Source of the DNA: Streptomyces cucumeris
GTDB lineage: Bacteria; Actinomycetota; Actinomycetes; Streptomycetales; Streptomycetaceae
Length of the DNA stretch: 37,907 nt
Assembly (NCBI RefSeq): GCF_024295805.1
Contig: NZ_JANCLX010000031.1
Coordinates: forward strand, 1-37,907
Reading direction: 5' to 3'
Every line of letters begins with the position of its first letter. Position 1 is the stretch's first letter. Shown piece after piece: positions 1 through 8,171 of this stretch. The notes below the pieces were generated by a model, which was not told the origin of the DNA, did no database searches, and saw nothing but the letters and a program-made list of their open reading frames with translations. The position numbers were made by a program, and so were the translations under genes.

Positions 1-60
<60 letters not shown>

Positions 61-92
61 ACCGCCGCCTACCTACCGCGGCGCGTTGCCCA

Positions 93-515
93 CTACCCGG
101 CCCGTCGCAGTCCCGCGTACTGCATCGAGCCGAACACCACCACGGCGACACCGATGAAGCCCACGTAGCCGCCCCCGAGGAGGGTGAGCGGGAACCACGA
201 CGCTCCGGCGGCGAGTATGGCCGCGCAGCCCACCGCCCACACGACGTTGAGCACAACGGCCGCGACGGCGATCGACCGGATCACGGCCGGACGGGTGGCC
301 GCGTACCACAGACCGGCGGCGTAGACCGCCAGGAACGCGCCCTGGGCCCAGTGCAGCCACACCGGCAGGCCGAGCAGCGGGTCCAGCGTCCTGGCGCCCA
401 GCAGGCTGAGAGCCGCGACACTGCCGGACACGACACCGTCCAGCTTCAGGGAGAAGCGCAACAGAGTGTCGTCCGGGGCTGATCCCACCGTGCTGTAGCG
501 GTCAGTTTCTTCCAT
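93..515 (-). CDS. Small integral membrane protein, function unknown
   Basis: A 140-aa protein with a short polar N-terminus (about 20 residues) and then four hydrophobic stretches, at about 27-43, 52-70, 76-102 and 108-132, so a four-helix inner-membrane protein is likely. No catalytic motif is recognised. The start is an ATG preceded by a purine-rich GAGAGAGA stretch that can serve as ribosome binding site, and the gene ends with TAG. It lies on the same strand as the secreted protein upstream (637-1602), with a gap of about 120 bp, so co-transcription is possible but not shown. The hydrophobic pattern resembles the many small DoxX-sized membrane proteins of Streptomyces, but no family can be assigned. 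Coding potential is good and the product is unknown. Confidence 0.7.
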   Translation of the reverse strand: MEETDRYSTVGSAPDDTLLRFSLKLDGVVSGSVAALSLLGARTLDPLLGLPVWLHWAQGAFLAVYAAGLWYAATRPAVIRSIAVAAVVLNVVWAVGCAAILAAGASWFPLTLLGGGYVGFIGVAVVVFGSMQYAGLRRAG

Positions 516-597
516 CGATCTCTCTCTTCGTATCCGGGTGGCCCTGAGGGCCTGTCCTCACGAAGTACAAGGCTGCCGAGCCGGACGCCGTTGTGGA

Positions 598-614
598 TCA
601 CGGGATTTCCGTGA
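598..614 (-). terminator. Short inverted repeat after the secreted-protein gene
   Basis: TCACGG, five spacer bases, then CCGTGA, lying just beyond the stop codon of the minus-strand gene that ends at 637. Only six base pairs and no T-tract, so this is at best a weak terminator or processing hairpin in the gap before the membrane-protein gene. Confidence 0.25.
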
Positions 615-636
615 GAATGCGCCCGCCCCACTCCCG

Positions 637-1602
637 TCAGCGGAAGATCAAGTTCAGGAGCATGGGGAAGACCGTGCCGAAGACATCGGCCAGGATGGAG
701 GAGGTGAGTTGCTGGGGATTGACGCCCGTGCAGCCGGTGGCGCCATCCTTCTTCTGCGTGGCCGCCTGGTTGCTGCCGGCCGGTGCGAAGTCGGAATCGG
801 AGATGCAGGTCGTCCCGGTCGAGTTGTACGTACCGTCGATGTGGTCCCCCGCGAAGGCCCAGTTGGCCGTGAGCTGGTCGTTGGAGCTGCCGCCGTAGGA
901 ACCCTCGTCGCCGTCGTAGAACGCGTAGTTCCCCATGTACCAGAAGGTGAACCTGCGCAGTTCCACGTTCCCGTAGACCTTGCCGGCGGGAAGGGTCTCG
1001 GTGCGGCACTGACCGGCCGGGAACGAGGGAATGACCCTGCGGCCGCTCGTCTCGCTGTCGCTGTCGGGATCGTTCTTGACCTTGTAGTCGATCACCGCAC
1101 GCTCCACGTAGCCGCCGTGATTGCACACCGTGACGCGATTCTCGCCCAGGCCTATCGCCGCCTTCCTGTCCAGCATCAACTCCTTCGGCAAGGTGGAACT
1201 CGTGAAGTTGAAGGCGTCTATCTCGCTGGTGGTGCAGTCGGTGACGGCGAACCCGCTCCCGATCATGCACTTGTCACCGCCGGTGAGGCGGACCAGCCAT
1301 TTGTCGCCCGCCGTGTTCGGCTGGAGGTTCCAGCGGCTCGCACCGTCGCAGGAGGCGTCGGCGAGGAAGTCATTGTCGTCGGTGGTGAGACACTGGCCCG
1401 CCTTCGTCCGGGACTCCAGGCGAAAGGTCCCACCGTCGGCGTCGGGCACGAGGGAGTAGCTGCCACCCCAGAAGAGCCCGATGCTTTCATAACTGTCGGC
1501 GTGGGCAACCGTTGCCGGGGGAAGCACCACGAGTCCCATGGCTCCGAGAGAAGCCGTGAGCACTCCGGCTCCGATGCGCAATCTCGCACTATCGGTCAAC
1601 AT
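637..1602 (-). CDS. Secreted protein of unknown function, ricin-lectin-like N-terminal half
   Basis: The chosen start is an ATG at 1602, preceded by AGGAG about 12 nt upstream. A longer reading from a GTG at 1677 exists but has no ribosome binding site and would bury the signal peptide. The 321-aa product begins with a Sec signal peptide (positive residues, then a hydrophobic core to about residue 35, ending A-H-A-D). The region around mature residues 30-100 has a Cys-Leu-Thr and Trp-Asn-Leu-Gln pattern reminiscent of ricin-type beta-trefoil repeats. The rest is rich in Cys, Tyr and Gly and resembles no family I can name. It ends in a short hydrophobic tail. Several Cys pairs suggest disulfides, consistent with export. 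The carbohydrate-binding suggestion is weak. Confidence 0.7.
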   Translation of the reverse strand: MLTDSARLRIGAGVLTASLGAMGLVVLPPATVAHADSYESIGLFWGGSYSLVPDADGGTFRLESRTKAGQCLTTDDNDFLADASCDGASRWNLQPNTAGDKWLVRLTGGDKCMIGSGFAVTDCTTSEIDAFNFTSSTLPKELMLDRKAAIGLGENRVTVCNHGGYVERAVIDYKVKNDPDSDSETSGRRVIPSFPAGQCRTETLPAGKVYGNVELRRFTFWYMGNYAFYDGDEGSYGGSSNDQLTANWAFAGDHIDGTYNSTGTTCISDSDFAPAGSNQAATQKKDGATGCTGVNPQQLTSSILADVFGTVFPMLLNLIFR

Positions 1603-1945
1603 GATTGATTTCCGCTCCTGTTGTCGCTCAAGGTTCGCCAGCCACTCCCGGACGGAGGAGAACTGACGCGCTTTCACGAGGAGTGAACTGCCGCGCCGGA
1701 GAATGCTGAACTGTAGAACTACGCAGGTGCATACCTGTGTCGGTCATGTCCCACGGCAGCCGAGGAAATGATCTCCGAGGCCACATCGCACCCTACGCAG
1801 AGCGCCGGTGCTCTCACACAACGCGACTGGCCGAGCAGGTAGTGATGGCGTAGCCGATCGCGTAGTTTCCGCCTTACCGCCGCGCGAGGGGCCGTGCAGT
1901 GTGTGAGGTGTTCGACCGCGATGCCGTTCAACGTTGGGTAGGGCG
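1603..1945. promoter_or_regulatory. Divergent intergenic region with a small inverted repeat
   Basis: This 343-bp gap separates the minus-strand secreted-protein gene from the plus-strand HATPase gene, so it should carry promoters for both. At 1724-1737 there is CAGGT, four bases, ACCTG, a 5-4-5 inverted repeat that could be an operator. No convincing -35/-10 pair was identified in either direction. Short open frames across the gap have no ribosome binding sites and do not look coding. Confidence 0.35.
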
Positions 1946-2461
1946 ATGGAAACCTCGCAGCAGTCCGCACACGCGCTACGGGCGCCGTTGCGTCACCGCG
2001 CCGTCGGCCCCAGCGGCAGAGGCCAGGACGTGGCCCTCATCGAGTGCGACCCCCGTTTTGCCGGTCACACCTCGCGTCCGCTCGCACACCGGCCGGAAGC
2101 GGTCGGCCACGCCCGTCGCATCGCCCGGTCGGTGCTCAGCGCCTGGCACATCGACGAGAACGCTGCCCACTCGGTACTGCTCGTGGTGTCCGAGCTGGTC
2201 ACGAACGCCGTGGAGCATGCTCAGCCGCCGCTCGCCCTGCATCTGTGCCGGGAGAAGGCGGACCGTCGGGTGTGGGTGGGAATCACCGATGGCGGTCCCT
2301 CGGTGCAGGACGGCCCGCGGGCGTCCTCCCGCGCTCACGACGAACGCGGGCGTGGCCTGGTCATCGTCGAGGCCCTGGCCGCCGCTCACGGCATCGACCG
2401 TCATGTGGGTGGGACCACGCACTGGGCGCGTCTGCCGGTGGTGTACGGAGCTCGCGGATAG
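1946..2461 (+). CDS. ATP-binding anti-sigma-factor-type protein (RsbW/SpoIIAB-like HATPase)
   Basis: A 171-aa single-domain GHKL ATPase. The N-box is ELVTNAVEH (about 83-91, with the Mg-binding Asn at 87), the G1 box is DGGPS (about 115-119) and the G2 box is ERGRGL (about 133-138). This is the layout of the many Streptomyces RsbW-like serine kinases, which bind sigma factors or phosphorylate anti-anti-sigma proteins. No sigma factor or STAS-domain partner is encoded nearby, so the target is unknown. The start is the ATG at 1946, just after TAGGG; a TTG four codons upstream is less likely. The first 45 residues are a variable extension. It is followed 88 bp later by the LuxR-family ATPase regulator on the same strand, separated by a hairpin plus T-run. 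Confidence 0.85.
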   Translation: METSQQSAHALRAPLRHRAVGPSGRGQDVALIECDPRFAGHTSRPLAHRPEAVGHARRIARSVLSAWHIDENAAHSVLLVVSELVTNAVEHAQPPLALHLCREKADRRVWVGITDGGPSVQDGPRASSRAHDERGRGLVIVEALAAAHGIDRHVGGTTHWARLPVVYGARG

Positions 2462-2492
2462 GCCCTCCGCCACGCCCGCCGCCCGCTACCTG

Positions 2493-2516
2493 AGACTACT
2501 TACTAGTAGACTTTTT
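2493..2516 (+). terminator. Hairpin plus T-run between the HATPase gene and the LuxR regulator
   Basis: AGACTACT, a TACT loop, then AGTAGACT form an 8-bp stem with one A·A mismatch, followed at once by five T residues. The AT-rich composition stands out against the GC-rich background. It reads as a small intrinsic terminator for the HATPase gene. It could equally be an operator for the downstream regulator gene, which starts about 35 bp later. Confidence 0.45.
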
Positions 2517-2549
2517 GTCCCGATCAGCGGTCGATTACTCTCCGGAAGT

Positions 2550-4904
2550 ATGAATTCCGCGGCTCGGCCCAGCGTCTCGGAGCGCGTCGAGACCCTTCCG
2601 GCCGACGTCACCAGTTTCGTCGGCCGACGGCAGCAGGTGACGGACGCGAAACGGCTGCTGGCAACGTCGCGAGTGGTCACGCTCACCGGTCCTGGAGGGG
2701 TGGGCAAGACCCGCCTCGCGCTGCACGTGGCCGCCGCCACGTCGCGGAGCTTCCGGGACGGAGTGCGCTTCGTCGAGCTGGCGGAATTGCGCGATCCTTC
2801 TCTGTTCGCGCACACGGTGGCGGCGCAACTCGGCCTGCACGATCAACCCTCACGCACGACGGTCGACATGATCGTCGAGTACCTCGGCTCCCGCGAGGTC
2901 CTTCTCGCCCTGGACAACTGTGAGCATCTGATCGACGACTGTGCGCTGTTCGTCGATGCGGTCATCCGAGCGTGTCCCCAGGTGCGGATCCTGGCGACGA
3001 GCCGGCAGTCGCTCGGCGTGTACGGCGAGACGACCCTGGTGGTTCCTCCGCTGCCGGTGCCCAGCACGGAAGCGGTGCCGTCGCCGGACGCGCTGACGCA
3101 GTACGACGCGGTGAAGCTGTTCGTCGACCGCGCCGCAGCCGTGCTGCCCGGGTTCGATCTCCGCAGCCAGGACTGTGCGGCCATCGCGCGGCTGTGCCGC
3201 ACGCTCGACGGGATCCCGCTGGCGATCGAGCTGGCCACGGTGTGGCTGCGCGCACTGTCGCTGGGTCAGATCGAGGAGCGCCTGTCCGAACGCTATCGCC
3301 TGCTCACCGTCAGCCCCCGGAACGCACCCACACGGCAACGCACACTGCAAGCGCTGATCGACTGGAGCTACGACCTGTGCTCGCGGCCCGAGCAGGAGCT
3401 ATGGGCCCGGGCATCAGCCTTCTCCGGCAGCTTCGATCTGGACGGCATCGAATACGTCGGCGCCGATGACGGGCTGACGCCGGAGGAGATACGCCACATC
3501 GTCCTCTCCCTCGTCGACAAATCCATCCTGATCCGCGATGAGCGTGATGGCCATGTGCGGTACCGGATGCTGGAGACCATTCGCGAGTACGGCGAAGCGC
3601 GGCTCATGGCGGCCGGTGAGCACGTCGCCGTCCACCGTCGCCACCGTGACTGGTACGCCCGCATGGTGGAGCAGTTCCAGGCCGAATGGATGGGGCCGGA
3701 TCAGGATTCCTGGATCCTGCGGCTGCGACGCGAGCACGCCAACCTGCGGGAGGCTCTCAACTTCTGCCTCACCCAGCCCGGCGACGCCGTCGTCGCGCTG
3801 CGCCTGGCCGACAAACTGGGGACCTACCTGGGCGCCCAGGGCTTCAACAGCGTCACACGCCACTGGCTCGATCAAGCGCTGGCGGCCAGCTCCGAGCCGT
3901 CACCGGAGCGCACCTCGGCGCTGCGTCGAAACGGTTGGGTCGCGCTGCTGCAAGGTGATGCCGACGCCGCGCGGCCACAGCTCGACGAGGCCGCTGATGC
4001 GGCCAGGAAGCTCGGTCTCCCCATGGAGAGCGCGTATGTGACGCTGGTGGAGGGGGTGCACGCCGCGTCCTCGGGAGACATGGAGAGAGCGGCGCTGCTC
4101 ACCGCCGATGCCGTGTCCGGGTTCAGCTCGGGGGACGAACTCAGCGGCAGGCTCCTCGCGATGTCGGTCCATGGGTTCATCCTCGGGGACACCGGTCACC
4201 GCGAACGGGGCCTGGCACTCCTCGAAGAAGCCGTTGCCATCAGCGCGCAGCGCGGAGAGGTGGTCTGGCGTACCTGGGCACTCCTCGCCCTTTCCTTCGT
4301 CGAGCTCGACCACGATCTGACACACGCGGAAGCGGCGGCGCGCGAGGCCCTGGACCTGCGCCGCCGGGTGAGCGCCAAGTTCCTGATGGCCTTCGCCTTC
4401 GAGATCCTCGCCTGGGTGAGCGAACGCCAGGGGCGCCATGTCCGGGCAGCGACCCTGAGCGGTGCCGCCGCCGCCATGTGGCGGACGGTCGGCACCTCAC
4501 CGGACTACTTTCACCCGGTGGGAGTGGTGCACCATCAGCACATCGGCATGGTCCGCGCGGCCCTGGGCGACGACCGCTACGACACCGCGTTCCGGCGCGG
4601 CCGCGACCTGTCCGAACAGGCGGCGGTCGACTACGCGCTCGAGACGGTTCCCCCGGCCGGTGAGCAGCGGCGAGCGAGCGGTGACGAGACCGACTTGACG
4701 CCGCGGGAGAAGCAGATCGCCAAGCTGGTGTCCGAGGGGCTGACCAACAAGGAGATCGCGGCACGCCTGGTCATCGCCCCCCGCACGGCCGAGGGACATG
4801 TGCAGCGCATCCTCATCAAGCTCGGGTTCAGCTCACGTGCGCAGATCGCCGCCTGGTACGTCAGCGGACAGACGGTCCGGGAAGTGTCCCTCCCCTCGAA
4901 CTGA
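2550..4904 (+). CDS. Large NB-ARC/AAA ATPase with C-terminal LuxR HTH (transcriptional regulator)
   Basis: A 784-aa regulator. After a short N-terminus comes a P-loop NTPase module: Walker A GPGGVGKT (about 47-54), Walker B LLALDN (about 118-123), and an LATSR sensor-like segment near 155. Next are a winged-helix-like region and a TPR-like helical region (about 330-690). A LuxR/GerE helix-turn-helix occupies about 716-772, starting LTPREKQIA and containing GLTNKEIAARL. Such proteins act as signal-gated, ATP-dependent activators. The start is placed at an ATG about 35 bp after a hairpin. The open frame runs back to about 1899, but that part overlaps the HATPase gene and lacks domain content. 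No biosynthetic cluster is adjacent, so the target genes are unknown. Confidence 0.9.
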   Translation: MNSAARPSVSERVETLPADVTSFVGRRQQVTDAKRLLATSRVVTLTGPGGVGKTRLALHVAAATSRSFRDGVRFVELAELRDPSLFAHTVAAQLGLHDQPSRTTVDMIVEYLGSREVLLALDNCEHLIDDCALFVDAVIRACPQVRILATSRQSLGVYGETTLVVPPLPVPSTEAVPSPDALTQYDAVKLFVDRAAAVLPGFDLRSQDCAAIARLCRTLDGIPLAIELATVWLRALSLGQIEERLSERYRLLTVSPRNAPTRQRTLQALIDWSYDLCSRPEQELWARASAFSGSFDLDGIEYVGADDGLTPEEIRHIVLSLVDKSILIRDERDGHVRYRMLETIREYGEARLMAAGEHVAVHRRHRDWYARMVEQFQAEWMGPDQDSWILRLRREHANLREALNFCLTQPGDAVVALRLADKLGTYLGAQGFNSVTRHWLDQALAASSEPSPERTSALRRNGWVALLQGDADAARPQLDEAADAARKLGLPMESAYVTLVEGVHAASSGDMERAALLTADAVSGFSSGDELSGRLLAMSVHGFILGDTGHRERGLALLEEAVAISAQRGEVVWRTWALLALSFVELDHDLTHAEAAAREALDLRRRVSAKFLMAFAFEILAWVSERQGRHVRAATLSGAAAAMWRTVGTSPDYFHPVGVVHHQHIGMVRAALGDDRYDTAFRRGRDLSEQAAVDYALETVPPAGEQRRASGDETDLTPREKQIAKLVSEGLTNKEIAARLVIAPRTAEGHVQRILIKLGFSSRAQIAAWYVSGQTVREVSLPSN

Positions 4905-5003
4905 CCGCCGTGGCCCACCCGCGAGCGGCGACCCTGACGCATCCCCGTCGGATCCCCTGACGTAGCGTTCACCGCGAAGAGGCTCGATACGCACGGGGGT
5001 TGG

Positions 5004-5507
5004 ATGATGAAGAAGCCGACACGGCGCCAGTGGCTCGCTATCGGCACCACCGGTGCCGTCCTCGCCCTCGCGGCCGTCTTCGTCGTACGTGAGGTGACAT
5101 CATCGGCGTCCGGGATCGAGCCCGCCGAGCACGCTGATTCGCGGGCGTGCGCCGGACTCGCGGACGGGTACCGGGACACGGTGGCCGGCAAGGACCGCGA
5201 CCGTGTCGATGTGCCGGGGGCCGCGTCCTGGGGTGACGGTGCGGTGGTCTGGCGCTGCGGTCTCACACCGATCCCGCCCACCGTCGACCCGTGCGTCACC
5301 GTCAACGGCGTGGACTGGGTCCTTTGGGAAGCCGAGTCCACCGGTGGGAAGAAGAGCCTGATCACCTACGGCCGCACTCCGGCCGTCGAGGTCACCGTCC
5401 GGGACGACACCACGGCGATCGACGCGGCACTGGTCGACATCAGCCGGATGGCCGCACCACTGCGGAAGTACACCAAGTGCATCTCCACCAGTGACGTCCC
5501 CCTCTGA
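5004..5507 (+). CDS. DUF3515-like membrane-anchored extracytoplasmic protein
   Basis: A 167-aa protein with a basic N-terminus (MMKKPTRRQ), one hydrophobic segment at about 11-27 and an extracytoplasmic remainder. The segments WRCGLTP, DPCVTVNGVDW and a Cys near the C-terminus match my recollection of DUF3515, a small actinobacterial secreted or lipoprotein family of unknown function. No lipobox Cys follows the hydrophobic segment, so it is probably anchored by an uncleaved signal. The start ATG follows GGGGG at normal spacing; a second in-frame ATG one codon later is equally usable. It is 99 bp downstream of the LuxR regulator on the same strand and convergent with the next gene. Confidence 0.65.
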   Translation: MMKKPTRRQWLAIGTTGAVLALAAVFVVREVTSSASGIEPAEHADSRACAGLADGYRDTVAGKDRDRVDVPGAASWGDGAVVWRCGLTPIPPTVDPCVTVNGVDWVLWEAESTGGKKSLITYGRTPAVEVTVRDDTTAIDAALVDISRMAAPLRKYTKCISTSDVPL

Positions 5508-5537
5508 GGCACTCCCCCACCGCGGGTGCGGCCGGCG

Positions 5538-6242
5538 TCAGGCCAGCAGCTGATTGGGGTGGGAGAGCCGGCGCGCGGTCGCCAGGAGGGCGTGGATCTG
5601 GGGTCCGGCCTGGTCGATGTCGGTCACGGGCGTCTTGAACGGCAGCCGGACATCGCGGTGGGTGCGCGGGTACTCCAGGCGCAGGGTCAGGCCGTAACGG
5701 TCCATGGCCACCGGCAGGGCGCGCAGCATGCCACGCTCCGGGTGCGGGCGGATCAGGCGCAGCAGCAGGGGGATCAGCTCGCTGTGGTCGTCCACGAGAT
5801 GGGTCAGCATGCCCGCTTCGCTGGTGGCGATGGGGTCGAGTTCGGTCGCCTCCAGGGCATGGAGGGTGACGTAGGAGCGCCCCTCGGCGTCTTCGAGGAC
5901 CGCCTGGCCGAACTCCATGCAGGTGCTCTCCGTGGCCTCCGCACTGTACGGGGCGGCGAGCAGTCCGGTCACCGTGACACGGGCGCGCAGCCGGTCGCGT
6001 ACGGGGGTGGGGGCGATGTCGGTGAGCTCCAGCCGGACCGGGATGCGTGCCGTGCTCTGGGCGCTCGTGTCCTCGGCGGGGGCGTGCAGATGGAAGTGGC
6101 CCATCGCGCCGGTGCCGTCGAGGCGGCGCACTTCGGTGTGGAGCCCGTCGCTCACCACCGACATGGAATGGGCGGCGGCGAGGATCGACCGGACGCGCTC
6201 GGCGGCGGTCGGGGTGATGGCGCGGCTGCTGAAAGGACGCAT
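5538..6242 (-). CDS. HugZ/DUF2470-like split-barrel protein, probable haem/iron utilisation
   Basis: A 234-aa protein. Residues 1-140 look like a pyridoxamine-phosphate-oxidase-type split barrel (MGHFHLHAP, then RIPVRLELTDI). Residues about 146-225 match the DUF2470 pattern (MLTHLVDDHSELIP, MDRYGLTLRL). Proteins with this architecture are related to HugZ-type haem-degrading enzymes and often belong to iron-limitation regulons. The start at 6242 is set by GGAG seven bases upstream; a GTG at 6275 has no such site. An iron box lies about 40-60 bp upstream, which supports the iron link. It converges on the DUF3515-like gene. Catalytic activity cannot be judged from sequence alone. Confidence 0.75.
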   Translation of the reverse strand: MRPFSSRAITPTAAERVRSILAAAHSMSVVSDGLHTEVRRLDGTGAMGHFHLHAPAEDTSAQSTARIPVRLELTDIAPTPVRDRLRARVTVTGLLAAPYSAEATESTCMEFGQAVLEDAEGRSYVTLHALEATELDPIATSEAGMLTHLVDDHSELIPLLLRLIRPHPERGMLRALPVAMDRYGLTLRLEYPRTHRDVRLPFKTPVTDIDQAGPQIHALLATARRLSHPNQLLA

Positions 6243-6282
6243 CCGGGTACTCCAGCGCGGTAGGACGGCATGCACGGGCTAC

Positions 6283-6301
6283 TTAGGCATGCCTAACCTA
6301 A
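6283..6301 (-). promoter_or_regulatory. Iron box (DtxR/IdeR/DmdR1-type operator)
   Basis: TTAGGCATGCCTAACCTAA matches 15 of 19 positions of the TTAGGTTAGGCTAACCTAA consensus. Its first 14 bases form a perfect palindrome. It sits 41-59 bp upstream of the start of the HugZ/DUF2470-like gene, where a repressor would block the promoter. In Streptomyces the cognate regulator is DmdR1, so the gene should be derepressed when iron is scarce. Confidence 0.8.
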
Positions 6302-6328
6302 CTTATGGCGATGCGGTTCGGGTAGTTC

Positions 6329-6358
6329 GCCCCCCCCGAGGACACCTCGGGGGGGGGC
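6329..6358 (-). terminator. Strong GC hairpin after the Imm49-domain gene
   Basis: A run of eight C followed by GAGG, an ACA loop, then CCTC followed by nine G form a stem of about 12-13 bp closed by a further G·C pair. It lies about 45 bp beyond the stop of the minus-strand gene ending at 6404. There is no T-tract, as is common for Streptomyces terminators. It insulates that gene from the iron-regulated gene downstream. Confidence 0.65.
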
Positions 6359-6403
6359 GGACAGCCGACCGTGCCGGAGCCCGGCCCCCGCCGGACCCGG
6401 GGG

Positions 6404-8101
6404 TCAGAGGATCTCTTCCAGCCGTTCGCGGTTGAGCAGGTACAGGGGCAGGTACGGCTGCTTCGCGGTGAGGGGGAACGCGTAGTCGTAGGCGAGGCTC
6501 GCCATCGCGAGCGGTCCGAGCGCGGCGCGGGCACGTGGCGCCCCCGACTCGCCCCAGTAGCCGCCGTGGGCCGCGAGGGCTTCCTTCAGCGCCTCCTCGA
6601 AGGCCTCGTGCTCGCCCGTGATCAGGCGGTGGAAGAGCGCGGCGGGCTGGTAATCGACCCGGTTCACGAAGTCGTTCGGCGCGTGGGTCACGGCCTCCGG
6701 CATCGATGTCTGCATGGTGGCGACCAGCTTCTCCACCACATCGTCCATGGGACTCCGGGTGAAGTAGCTCCGCAGGGTGTCGACCCAGTGCAGGACGTAG
6801 GTGTCGACGGAATCGTCCTCCCGCAGCCTCGCCGGCGGCACCTGGCACAGGTCGCCGATCCGTTCCTTCTGACGGCAGACGATGGCGAGGTAGAGCGCGT
6901 CGAGCCAGGCGCGGGCGTCCGCGGGCGGTTCGGCGGGGGTGGCGGGGAGCTCCCGGACCAGATCCTCGCCCAGTGTGCATTCCTGCGGCTCCGCGCCGGT
7001 GAACAGTGCGCAGCCGAGTCGCAGTGCGGTCGCCCAGGCGTCCCAGGTCTCGATACGCGCGGCAGCGGGGTCGGAGGCGCAGTGGGCATGGGCGAGTGTG
7101 ACGGCGGAAGTGAAGGCGTCGCCCAGTCCGGCGGGGTCCTGGGCGAGCCGGGCTATCGACTCGGCCGTGGTGTGCGTCAGTTCGCCGATGTCCGGGGCCG
7201 TGGCCGAGGCGCGGGTGGCCAGCCGTCCGGCGTCGTCCAGCCGGATCAGGCCCTTCATCAGACCGAGCAGCTCCGGTGGCGGCCGCAGGGAGAGGGTGCG
7301 GGTGTCATGGTCGATGTCCGTGAGCGAGGTCAGACGGCCGCGGTGCCACCAGTAGACCCGCGGTGAGAGCGCGCCCGGCCCGTCCTCATGAGCCCCCAGC
7401 GCGTACGCCGCGAGCCCGTTGAGCGCGTCGGCCACCGAGCCGTCCGCGATGGGGTGGTACGCCAGATGGTGCCGGTTCGGCACGACGACGAGGGCACCGC
7501 CCTCCGGCAGGGGCTCGCCGACGACCTCCCGCGCCAGGTCCGACAGGACCAGCGCCTTGCCGGCCACGAACGGGGAGTCACCGCGGACGGTGTGCACCCG
7601 CGCCCGCCCCTCGATGAGCAGCTCCTCGTGGTCGACCGGCACCCGCGCCAGGTTCGTGTACGCCGCCTGCCCCAGCTCCTCGAACCCGGCGCGCTCCACG
7701 TCCGCGTCGGTGAGGATCCGCACACTGGTGGGCCCGTCGAGGGCGTAGGCGAGGACGAGGCCGTCGGCCACCACGCGCGCGTACCGCAGGGCGTCGGCGA
7801 GTTCGGGGGTGAGGGATTCGACGGGCAGCAGCCGGACGTACGCCCCCCGCAGCAACTCCTCGGCGCTCTCCCCGCCCTGGCTCGCCTGCCGCAGAGCGGC
7901 GAAGTGCGCGGCGACCAGACCGGGCCATTCGGCCTCCGGCGCGCGGCGGCAGACGTCCGCCAGATTGCCCAGGGGGTGGTCATGACCGTCCTGGGCGTAG
8001 GGCGCGGCGAGTGCCCGCAGGTGTGCGGCCTGCGCGGCCGTCAGCATGGGCAGGCCGGGGTCGGGGGCGCCCGCGGTGTGCGGGACGTCGTCGTGTTTCA
8101 T
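6404..8101 (-). CDS. Two-domain protein with C-terminal immunity-49-like domain
   Basis: A 565-aa cytosolic protein without signal peptide or membrane helices. The last 170 or so residues (WLDALYLAIVCRQKERI, YVLHWVDTLRSYF, AFEEALKEALAAHGGYW, YLPLYLL) have the pattern of the Imm49 family, named as predicted antitoxins of polymorphic toxin systems and common in Streptomyces. The first 280 or so residues contain YARVVADGLVLAYALDG and LSDLAREVVGEPLP and faintly resemble DUF1444-type proteins; this is tentative. The start chosen is ATG at 8101 with only a weak AGGG site; ATG at 8047 is the alternative. It follows the desaturase gene by 70 bp on the same strand. No toxin gene is recognisable nearby, so an immunity role is inference. 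Confidence 0.7.
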   Translation of the reverse strand: MKHDDVPHTAGAPDPGLPMLTAAQAAHLRALAAPYAQDGHDHPLGNLADVCRRAPEAEWPGLVAAHFAALRQASQGGESAEELLRGAYVRLLPVESLTPELADALRYARVVADGLVLAYALDGPTSVRILTDADVERAGFEELGQAAYTNLARVPVDHEELLIEGRARVHTVRGDSPFVAGKALVLSDLAREVVGEPLPEGGALVVVPNRHHLAYHPIADGSVADALNGLAAYALGAHEDGPGALSPRVYWWHRGRLTSLTDIDHDTRTLSLRPPPELLGLMKGLIRLDDAGRLATRASATAPDIGELTHTTAESIARLAQDPAGLGDAFTSAVTLAHAHCASDPAAARIETWDAWATALRLGCALFTGAEPQECTLGEDLVRELPATPAEPPADARAWLDALYLAIVCRQKERIGDLCQVPPARLREDDSVDTYVLHWVDTLRSYFTRSPMDDVVEKLVATMQTSMPEAVTHAPNDFVNRVDYQPAALFHRLITGEHEAFEEALKEALAAHGGYWGESGAPRARAALGPLAMASLAYDYAFPLTAKQPYLPLYLLNRERLEEIL

Positions 8102-8171
8102 CCCGACGACCCTATGGGGTGGGGCCGACACCGCGCCCCGGGCGGGGTGTCGGGCACCGCGCGGGCGGGGC

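Noticed and set aside
1719..1970. 83-aa open frame on the minus strand in the divergent gap
   Set aside because: It has no ribosome binding site, an unusual composition and overlaps the start of the well-supported HATPase gene.
1899..2549. N-terminal extension of the LuxR-family regulator
   Set aside because: It is out of frame over the HATPase gene and carries no domain; the ATG at 2550 gives the normal family N-terminus.
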